A DNA stretch of 64,000 nt from JBAXTE01 sp037130365. Its GTDB lineage: Bacteria > Bacteroidota > Bacteroidia > Bacteroidales > WCHB1-69. A model generated the notes under the pieces. The model saw only the letters and a list, made by a program, of their open reading frames with translations. It was not told where the DNA came from and ran no database searches. Numbering within the stretch: position 1 is the stretch's first letter; the number at the start of each line of letters is the position of its first letter. Location: the NCBI GenBank assembly GCA_037130365.1, contig JBAXTE010000013.1:1-64000 (forward strand), written 5' to 3'. Positions 53,801-62,100 of this stretch are shown here, piece after piece. The position numbers and the translations under genes were made by a program.

Positions 53801-55786
53801 ACTAACACCAATTGCCATAGCTCTAATTACTTGTGTGGCAGAAGCAGTTGTAATTCCATGATTCAAATTTGAAATCATATTATTGAAAACATTCGTAGTA
53901 TAAGTAGCATTAATATCTGTTCTAAGACCGTATACAAGATTTGAAGTTGAAGTACTTGTAGTTCCGATGCTATATATCTTATTGTTATAGATATTATTTG
54001 TACCTAATGCAGATTCAAGATAAATACCATATACAGCTGCAGCAGTAGTTGAAACATTTCTGACAATATTGTTAGCTATAGTTATACCACTTTGATATGT
54101 TGTTCTAATTCCATTTGATGCAGAACTTCCTCCACCAATATCATTTGCAGTAGAAGCTCCAACTATATTTGAATCAATAATACAAGTACTATCAGGATAA
54201 GAAACATTTCCTGTCAAATAAATACCACTATAGGTATTTTCAATAGTGTTCTTGCGATAGGTGTTAAATGAATTTGCACCAGAAGCAGCTGTTGGCGTGG
54301 TAAGTACGTTTTGATAAATCGCTCTAGATGAAGTGCTTGTTCTGTTTAATGTTATTTTACTATTAATAACAACATTACGTTGAGCTCCATCAGTTGCCGA
54401 TGCATTTCTGATTAAATACCCGTACTCAACTGCTGAACCGGTATTAATAGTGATATCTATTCCATTGAAAGTTATGTAATCACCTCCATGAATGATAATC
54501 CCAGCATCAGTTGATCCTGCACCACCTGTTGGTTGGATAATAGGATTAGCTCCAGCACCAGATTTAACAAAGGTAATAGTATTCGCTGATGTGCCTGAAA
54601 CAGTAACAACAGGACAATCTTCTACAAATGATTGATTAGCCGTAACATTAACTGTAACAGCAGCAGAAATTCCGTTATCGTTCAAGGCGTTTATTGCAGC
54701 AGTAAAACTTGCAAAATTATCAGTACCATTATGAAGTAATGGGGAAGAAGTTGGCAAAGTATTATTGATTGAATATACACCATGAAGAGGAACTGCAGTA
54801 TTTGTTGTTTGTGATCCCAGAAGTTCAGCTCCCTTTCCTTCATTCAAAGCTACAACCTTCCAATAATAAAGAGTATTTGACGTTAGCCCCGTTGCTGTAT
54901 AGGTAACAGTATTTGTAACCAATGGTGCTATGTAAGTATAATTTACACCATCCGTTGAACGAAAAATGGCATAAGAAAGTTCATCTGGTGAATCTGTCCA
55001 ATTAAGAATCATGCTCGTTACACCGATTGATGAAAACGTAAGATTTGTTGGAGTTGTGGGTAAAGCAGGAGGAGTGAATGTATATATTATACGAGAGCCA
55101 TCAGTCGCTGAAGAAAGATTTGTAATTGCTCCTACCGTAGCAAATGTATTTGTTGTATTTGTTGCAGATGGAGTAAACGTTGCTGGACTTACAGTAATAA
55201 ATCCGTTTGTAGTGGCAGTATTACTTGATCCCAAAAAAATTGATCTAGTTGTTGAAGATGTTCCACAATACATATTTCCATAAACAAATTCAATTATACC
55301 AGTTGTTTCATAAAGTCTAAGTTGCATCGTAGCGCCAGTGTTTGTAGAACTAAAAGGCACGGTAAAATCTTCCCAAGAAACTGTTAAGACTTTGCTCCCA
55401 GCAGTACCCGTTACTTTATACGCGACTCTGCCTGTAGCTTTAATTGCATTATCCCCAGCCATAGGCGCAAGTATTGTAGTAATTGCTGTAGGTGTTGAAT
55501 AATTTACACCTGTAATTACTGTACTACCTAATCGTAATTGACCATTTGAGTTGATACTAAATTGAGTATACGGAACACCCATATATACAAATGTAAACCC
55601 AATATTAGTAACAGCACTAGCATCATCATCATGATACGTAGCAGCAGTAAGCAAACTTGTTTCACCACTACTCATATCAGTAAGTGAACTAGTTGCATTA
55701 GTAGTAAATGCATAATTTGCAATACTTTGCGTCCACCCTACATTCATGGAGAATAGCGCAATGAAAAAGAATAATAATCTTCTCAT
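47861..55786 (-). CDS. Giant T9SS protein: beta-helix, Ig-like repeats, sorting domain
   Basis: A 2641-residue secreted protein. The signal peptide (MRRLLFFFIALFSMNVGWTQ) is followed by a beta-sandwich (about 20-240), a fibronectin III domain (about 240-325) and a right-handed beta-helix (about 330-825). Ig-like domains lead to a second copy of the N-terminal beta-sandwich (about 1550-1760; compare FTFVYMGVPYTQFSINSNGQLRLG with FDFTYNGSSFSTFS and TNGTIRLG). Then come an SprB-like repeat (about 1815-1900, VNVTCNGGNNGSFT), further Ig-like domains with CSGTATII-type cysteines and a fibronectin III domain (about 2465-2560). The C-terminal sorting domain (VVYDVLGKEVAKY to GTYKLFIK) is almost the same as that of the next giant gene. 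Surface adhesion is the likely role. Confidence 0.9.
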   Translation of the reverse strand: MRRLLFFFIALFSMNVGWTQSIANYAFTTNATSSLTDMSSGETSLLTAATYHDDDASAVTNIGFTFVYMGVPYTQFSINSNGQLRLGSTVITGVNYSTPTAITTILAPMAGDNAIKATGRVAYKVTGTAGSKVLTVSWEDFTVPFSSTNTGATMQLRLYETTGIIEFVYGNMYCGTSSTTRSIFLGSSNTATTNGFITVSPATFTPSATNTTNTFATVGAITNLSSATDGSRIIYTFTPPALPTTPTNLTFSSIGVTSMILNWTDSPDELSYAIFRSTDGVNYTYIAPLVTNTVTYTATGLTSNTLYYWKVVALNEGKGAELLGSQTTNTAVPLHGVYSINNTLPTSSPLLHNGTDNFASFTAAINALNDNGISAAVTVNVTANQSFVEDCPVVTVSGTSANTITFVKSGAGANPIIQPTGGAGSTDAGIIIHGGDYITFNGIDITINTGSAVEYGYLIRNASATDGAQRNVVINSKITLNRTSTSSRAIYQNVLTTPTAASGANSFNTYRKNTIENTYSGIYLTGNVSYPDSTCIIDSNIVGASTANDIGGGSSASNGIRTTYQSGITIANNIVRNVSTTAAAVYGIYLESALGTNNIYNNKIYSIGTTSTSTSNLVYGLRTDINATYTTNVFNNMISNLNHGITTASATQVIRAMAIGVSGTGTGNFSYNSVLISASASASSTAFYCNNGIANLRNNIFANASTAGATSKRYCIYRNGGTINSDNNDLFIATGTNNFVGYFTTDQATLANWRTASTNQDLASISVDPTFVSATDLHTTNSALNGVGTPVSGITVDIDGDLRDLIFPDMGADENLTTPSFTCVTPTPGNTVSSLNPICNGNTILLSTQNATTGTGVTYQWKSSADGISYSNGPTTSTWSVVPTAATFYQCEVTCHAGPSTATSTPLQVTFSNNVLTTTPGARCGTGIVDLGATGSAGSTLKWYAASTGGSSLYSGSPYSANVSSTSTYYVGAENSTPANITLGLGALTNTGFESPFNHSWGGMKSQYLVKASELIAAGLSAGNITALSFNIAAPGAAYNTFNLSLGSTALIALTTTIQTGLTSVYSAASVTPTAGVFTITFGTPYLWDGTSNIIVETCWSNNNTGGTGTTVKYDNSGFVATSYYRNDSQTAAALCGATTATATLSTRPQMIFAGVSTCSSPRTAVIATVNTAPALTVSADQTVCNNAIAPISVTTPLANYDTYVWTPAAGLFTDAAATTAYVAGASATTVYAKTVTASITNFVCTASNALLCAKTDTAIITVLPATPVITAVSSPICVTGTSALNVTPATNYGAATFQWNISTDNVSFAPISGHASLTDITGVLTATTYYKLTIMNGTGATCVEPTVAVNVVNPQIVSTTPATRCGTGPVTVGATGSADVNFDWYNQAVAGTNLWTGATYTTTISTDTNFYVQAFANTLLTCKSARTAVHVTMTPAPVLTLSATQTVCNNAIATISVTSTLADYNAYTWTPVTNLYTDAAATVAYVAGASASTVYVKSPTSGANVYTCSASNAALCANIATSTVIVRSAINITAVATPSSICAGGSSDLVATASQPFISQSVPLYVFSTLTNVYTPLVGGTTSTATGDDGTQLAIPIGFDFTYNGSSFSTFSISTNGTIRLGATAVGYSNGLASFANVLAPFWDDNNIGSGTISYLVSGIAPNRVLTVDWNNVSIGGSGSSSASTNQYQVQLFEGTNNVQFNYGPLDASNGTTASIGISGNVGQFISLTPDVATTTSTVTENSTISSVANIPSGTSYLFTSNEVHSFTYSWKAGATQISTALTTTVSPSANTDYTFTVLDGNSCSVTSPIVTVSVSPVLVALTPVNVTCNGGNNGSFTPGAITCGTAPFTYSVDGGAFGPIPTNLIAGPHPVIVKDAGLNVSATVNLVLTQPAAIEIPVAGSPVVVCQGATSAIVSATTSLSVSTTTITVPFDVTVQPTETNATPGNIIATATLPAIPAGSTITSATLTYPGITANGGSWQADVRLGLSGAVTNTAAISTGAPNTTGLLNYSRIITAPTVNLAGGAVNLLYWDNYDDVAGGDDATFTLGVGVATLSITYNSPATVTWYNAATAGTVIGNGTTLETIGTTVLPNGNTPGTYNFYAEGSYATCISATRSLVSVTISAPSVGGTVSAPVDNVCSGTATIITLAGSTGSIQWQSSSNGTTWNDVAGQTSATLATGNLTAKTYYKAIVTSGTCASATSTIDSVGVIATPIPGTLAGEATVCSNANSTLLTLTGYTGTITRWESSLDGTTWTPITNTSDTYTATNLAVTTHFKVVVENGICSSNSNHIMVTVTPLPTAVIFYAGAPFCSSNAVEQTVTLVGTTGGLYSSTTGLTIVGGTGAITPSTSTPGSYVVTYTIAAAGGCAVVSDDTTIVITTAPTANITYAGSPFINNVTTPQAVTFTGSTGGVYSALPTGLTLDASTGAIIPSTSTVGNYVVTYTIAAASGCGTVTDTANVVINAPATCNAPTALVVTAINASGASLNWTAGGTETAWNLRYKRVADATYINVTNTTIKPYILTALQPSTAYVWNVQAVCSSSLTSPWSVDNTFNTTVGISSSSLSGLNVYSVNNQINVINNDNLLVKEVVVYDVLGKEVAKYAINSTDNVLINTNFSVANYIVKVVTDTQVGTYKLFIK

Positions 55787-55917
55787 GTTAATTTGTTTTG
55801 GTTAATAATTGTTATTTGTTTTAATAATAATTCATTTTAATTCTAATAAACTAAGATTTGTAACTGATTAATTCTAATAAATCGTTTCAATCAAAAACAC
55901 TAAAGTCTATTAACTAG

Positions 55918-55925
55918 CAAAAATA
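55918..55925 (-). promoter_or_regulatory. Candidate -7 box for the 2641-residue T9SS gene
   Basis: The minus strand reads TATTTTTG, matching TAnnTTTG, with a leader of about 130 bases. TTG elements upstream are at spacings 15 and 24, neither ideal. Confidence 0.4.
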
Positions 55926-56060
55926 AACAATAAATCAATACAATTAGTTCAACCATTTTATAATATTTGTTAATGATTAAGTAAGATTGTTCTATTGCTT
56001 TATTTAACAGCAAATAACGAAGATTTTGTTTTTATAAATTTACTACTTAAATCGTTTTAA

Positions 56061-56103
56061 TTATATAAAAAAGGAAGATTTTTCTACTTCCTTTTTTATA
56101 TAA
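56061..56103 (-). terminator. Terminator of the partial giant T9SS gene
   Basis: 56061-56077 pairs perfectly with 56087-56103 (core AAGGAAG / CTTCCTT, with A6 and T6 flanks) around a 9-base loop. It lies about 80 bases beyond the stop codon at 56183. Confidence 0.88.
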
Positions 56104-56182
56104 TTTTCAAATATTATTTTTTATAAATGAAATTTATAGCTAATTCAAAAATCAATATCAAATGTTCAATATACCCAAAAAG

Positions 56183-59100
56183 CTACTTGATAAACAATTT
56201 ATATGTTCCAACTTTATCTTTTGTTACCACTTTAATGATATAGTTTCCGATGCTATAATTGGTGTTTATCAATATGTTATCTGAGCTATTTATATCATAT
56301 TTAGAAACAATTTTACCTAATACATCATAAACCGCAACTGCTTGAACGAAGATGTGATCGTTGTTAATTACATTAATTTGATTATTGTAACTATACACAT
56401 TTAGTCCGAGTAGCGAGTTGTTAGATATTCCAGTGAGCGTAAAATTATTATCTATTGACCAAGGACTAGTTAGCGAGGAACTACAAATTGCTTGTATATT
56501 CCAAACATAAGCAATTCCAGCTGTTAATCCGTTTAGAGTATATGGTTGAGCGGTTATATTTGGAATATCAATGTATGTTGGATCTACAACTTTTTTATAG
56601 CGAAGATTCCAAGAAGTCTCAGTTCCACCTGCTGTCCAATATAATCTAGCACTAGTTTCATTAATCCCAGAAGAAGCTAATGCAATTGGAGAATTACAAA
56701 TAGTACTGATTGGATTAATAGTAACATTATCAACAAATAAATCATTATCGCCATTTCCATCTATAAGCGATTCTCCGTAAAAAGCGATTTTTACAATCCC
56801 TGTATATGCAGTTAAATCTATTTCAATATGCTGAGATGTCAAATTGATATTATTATAAACATTTGCGGAGCCGGCATTATCCCATAATCGAAGGGTATTC
56901 GCTTGAGCCCAAGTATTGCCACCGTCTGTTGATATTATTACAGCAAATTTATCATCTGTTCTAGTTCCCGATGGTTCGTTAGCCGAATTCCAAGAGGTTG
57001 CCGCTAAATCAAATTCTAATCTATTTGCTGTTGTTCCCAAATTAATTTGCGGTGTAATTAACCAACTGACCATATTTGCTCCCCAAATATTTAAGGTAGC
57101 AGACAGTTGTCCGCTTGAAACATTTAAGAAGTTGTCGCTCACCCATGAAGAGTTGTTCCCAATTAGATTAATGTTGCTATTTAACGTATCCATAGAAAGA
57201 GACCAGCAATTTGGTGTAAATGGAAGTACATTAAAATTTTGAGCAAATGGCACTGTAAATAAATCACAAAGGGTTGTAAAATAGCCATACGACCAAGAAC
57301 TAGAATCAGTAGTTGAGCAAAAAGCCATTACTTGAACTTCGTAATTTGATGATGGCAATAAACCGCTCAACGAAGGATTTACAGTAGTTGTTGTGGTATT
57401 TATCCAATTGGCAGAACCAACCACTCTATATCTTAAAGCAAAACTAGGTGCTGAACTAGCCCAATCTAAATCTGCAGTAGTGGTAGTAATATTTGATGCT
57501 GAAATATTTATAGGGTCAAGACAAGTAGAAATTTCTCCAATTTTTAGTTTATCGAGATAAATATAAGAATCGCCTACTCCGAAATTACTTGTACCTCTAA
57601 ATTCAATCATAACATTATTTCCAGATGCTATATATGAAGAAAGATTGATGGTTTTTAAAGTCCATCCGGTTTGTGCTGTTAAAGTATCTGCCAACGTAAT
57701 TGGGAAACTAACTCCACCATTTGTAGATAATAACACAGTGAAATTTCCACCAGTAGGATTTTTCCACCAAAAAGAGAGCTGAGCCGTTGTTAATGATGTA
57801 AGATTTATTACTGGCGTCTTTAAATTTGAAATATTACCATTTTGATTATTAACACAGTCAAAACGTAATCCTTTTCCTTGAAATCCTAAAGTTGTTGTTG
57901 CCCATCCAAATGTTGATGCAGGAGTTCTTGCTTCTGACCAGCAACCAGGTATTGTTAAACCTTCAAATTCTTCGGTGTAAGGAAATGATGAAATCACACC
58001 ACAAGTAGTTGTAAATGGTTTAGTTGTCGATAACAAACTAGTATCACTTACAGAACAATTTGCGATTACATTAAAAATGTAATTAGTTCCTGGTGTTAAT
58101 CCAGATAATAAATACGAATTTGAAGTAACATTATTAATAATTATATAGTTCGTTGCAGTGGCTTCTTTGTAATAAATTTTCCAAGAAGATTCGGTTCCAC
58201 CGGCTGTCCAACCTAATGTAGCACTTGTGGTATTAATTGCAGTTGCTGTTAATGCTGATGGAGCAGGACAAGTTGGCTGAACGTTAATTTGAACATCATC
58301 TACAAATACATTGTTCCCATATCCACAAACACCTTCTAAAACAACATATTTATTGTTTCCAGCAGATCCAGCGGGCAAATTAAACGTGTATTGATACCAT
58401 TGATTGGCAATAGGTTGAACTGGAGTTAATGTATTGTGACGATAAACAGTTCCCAATAATGTTCCACCAATACTATTTGGAGCGGTGTTGAAATAAATGT
58501 TTACTGAATCAACATAAGTTACATAACCATCATCGCGATACATCCAGAACGAAACTTGGTATAAATCAGACGGTAAATTTAAGGCAGGGGTCGTAAGCTC
58601 AGCTTTAATACCTGCGGGATATGTAAACGTATTAAACATAGCCATACCAGCACCTGAGTGAGGTGCACATGTTGGATTTGCACCTGTAGTTGCAGCAGTC
58701 CAAACATTTGCGGTTCCAGAACCATCAGTTTCAATGTTAGACCAACATGGTGGTGCAAATGTAGTTCCATCAAAACTTTCGATAAATGGGAACGTTGTGA
58801 TTGAAGAACAATTTGTAGTAAAATTAGCTATCGCAGAAACCACACTTGTATCATTTACAGCACAATTTGCTTTTACGTAATAAAGGTAATTTGTAGAAAC
58901 AGTCAACCCACTCAATAAATATGTATTTGAATTGACATTATTTACTACTGTATAAGCTAAATCCGTAGCTTTTTTGTAATATAAAATCCAAGCAGTTTCT
59001 GTTCCACCTGGGGTCCAAGATAATGTTGCGCTATTGGATGTTGTATTTACTGTGGTTAAATTGGTTGGTGGAGGACAACTTGGTGAATTTGCTAATCTAA

Positions 59101-62100
59101 AATCATCAAAACTTAAATAAAATGGATAATTAGTAGCATTAACTCTAATTGCAAAATAATAAGTACCCGTAGTTGTTGGAATAAATGTTCTTAATGCTTG
59201 CTGATAAGTTAATGAAGTAGTTGTACCACTTGTAACAAATGAATTACCTATCTGAGTGGCGCCATTTGAATCTTGAAAAGTGTTGTAGAATACGTCACCA
59301 GTCCAACCATTTCTAGTATCACCAGCCCACCAGAAAGAAAAATCGTAAGAAGTTCCCGCGGTCAACTGAAATCCTGGGGTCCAGATATATTCGTTAGTTG
59401 CAGTTCCTGCCTCTATCATAAACCGCGCACCAGTTCTTGCATTTGCATCTTGATTGCTAGTCATATTTGTAGCAGATATGTAATCTCCATTTTGTTTTAA
59501 CCAACAACTAGGTAGAGCAGGGGTTGTAACCGTCTCAAATCCTTCAGTCCATGGCAGTAATGTAGTAGCATTACAAACTGTTGCAAATGTTTTTGGAGCC
59601 GAAGCATAGCTTGTGTCGTTTACAGCACAATTTGCTTTTACCATGAACATATAATTTGTAGCTGGCACTAATCCCGATAATGAATATGAATTTGTGGTTA
59701 CATTATTAATGACTGTATAATTAGCAGCTGCAACAGTTTTGTAATATACAATCCAAGCAGTTTCTGTTCCACCTGGGGTCCAACCTAAATTTGCAGAAGT
59801 AGTTGTGATGCTTGTTGCTGTTAAAGCAGTTGGAATAGGACATGTTGGGACTAAATCAATTTTTAATTTGTCGAGATAAATATATGCATCCCCATTTCCC
59901 CAGTTACTAGTACCTTCAAATCCTATGACCACATTACTTCCAGTCGAGATATATGATGAAAGATTTATCGTTTTTAAAACCCAGTTGGTTTGAGCCGTTA
60001 AATTAGTGGCTAGTACAATTGGAAAAGTTGCTCCACCATCGTTTGATAACAATATTCTAAAATTCCCACCCGTTGGATTTTTCCACCAAAATTCCATTTG
60101 AGCAGACGATAGAGATGTTAAATTTAAAATCGGAGTTTTTAGTATTGAAATGTTCCCATTCGCATTATTAAAAGAATCAAAACGTACTCCTCTAGCTACA
60201 TATCCAGTGGCATAAGAAGCCCAGCCTGTGGTTGATGTAGGTGTTCTCAATTCTGTCCAACAAGTTGGAAGTGTATTTGTTTCAAAATCTTGTAAATATG
60301 GAAAAACTGTATTTGCATTACAAGCAGTAGTAAATGTTTTGGTTGCAGAAACTACACTGGTGTCGTTAACAGCACAATTTGCTTTTACCATAAATATATA
60401 ATTTGAAGCTGCCGCTAATCCCGTTAATGAATATGGATTTGTGGTTACATTATTAATTACAGTATAGTTAGCAGCTGCGACAGTTTTGTAATATAAAATC
60501 CAAGCAGTTTCTGTTCCGCCTGCTGTCCAACCCAAAGAAGCAGTTGTTGGAGAATAAGAATTTGAGGTCAACGCGGTTGGTTCTGGACATGTAGGAACAA
60601 CATCTATCACTAATTTATCTAAATACAAATAGGCGTCTCCATTAGAATTACTACTAGTTCCTTCAAATCCAAGAACTAAGTTACTACCTATGGTTAAATA
60701 TGAAGATAAATTGATGGTTTTTAGAACCCAAGCAGTTTGGGCTGTCATATTTGAAGCTAAAACTACGGGGAATGTATTTCCACCATCAGTAGATAGTAGC
60801 AATCTGTAATTCCCGCCATTTGGGTTTTTCCACCAAAATTCAAGTTGCGCCGACGACAATGAAGTAATATTAATGACTGGTGTTTTTAGAAGAGACATAT
60901 TCCCATTCGTATTATTCAATGAGTTAAAACGTACTCCCCTACCCACATAACCAGTTGCTGTTGAAGCCCATCCCACTGTTGATGCTGGTGTTCTTGTTTC
61001 TGTCCAACATGTTGGGAGTGCATTAGTTTCAAAATCTTCAATATATGGGAATGCAGAAATTGTATTACAAGTAGTCGTAAATGTGGTAGTTGTAGAAACT
61101 GCACTTGAGTCGTCAACAGCACATTTTGCTCTTACATAATACATATAAGTTGTATTCGGAGTTAATCCAGTTAATGGATACGGATTGTTGATTACGTTAT
61201 TAATTGCAGTATATGTTGCCGCAGCAACGGTTTTATAATATACAATCCAAGCAGTTTCTGTTCCGCCAAGATTCCAACGCAACGATGCACTGGTTGATGT
61301 AATTAAAGTTGCTATTGGAGTTGTAGGCGTTGGACAAGAAGGTGTTAAGTACAACGAAATGTCATCAATACTCAAGTACATCGAACCTGTTGATTCAACA
61401 CCGTGAATTCCAATAAAGTAATCTCCAGTGGCAGGTGGTGTAAATACTCCAATCTTCAGTTGATAAGCACCATTTGTTACAGCTGTAGAAGAAATAATCG
61501 TGTTTGTCATTCCGGCAGAATTGCCTGTTGATCCGTATTTAACTTCTATGTTTGAGCCTGTGGTTGCATCTTGACGGGCGTAAAAAGAATAGGTATATGA
61601 TTGACCACCAATTAGATGGAACTGACGACACAACCATGTATCTGTAGCATAACGAAGATAGGCATTTCTTGTACCAGTTCTAGCTCCTCTATTGTAATCT
61701 GTAAGCGTACTATTAGCGGTCCAATATGCATTTCCTGTAACCATTTGTTGAGTATAACAACCAGCAATTGTGGTCTGATTTACAAAACCTGTTTCAAATC
61801 CTTCTGTATATGGAAAGACTGTAACTGGAGCACAAGGAGTTGTAGCATTTGCAGTTGCGCCCGATGAATAGAAAGATCCATCATAAGAAAAAGCTTTATA
61901 ATAATAAGTAGTCCCTGCTGTTAATCCTGTATGAGAAACGGGCGAAACTAATCCATTATATAAAAAACTTCCACCAGCAAATGCATTCCCAACTGTGGTT
62001 GGAGGAATTCCCGATGGATTTGAAAAAACGCCTGTGGTATTCCAAACAATCACAACATTGTTAGAACTTGGATTCGCTGTAAATGTTAGATTTATTTGCG

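Larger units (their letters stand above)
55787..56182. other. Intergenic region between two giant T9SS genes
   Basis: It holds a -7 box for the gene at 47861-55786 (minus strand, 55918-55925) and the terminator of the next gene (56061-56103). The rest is AT-rich without visible structure. Confidence 0.5.
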
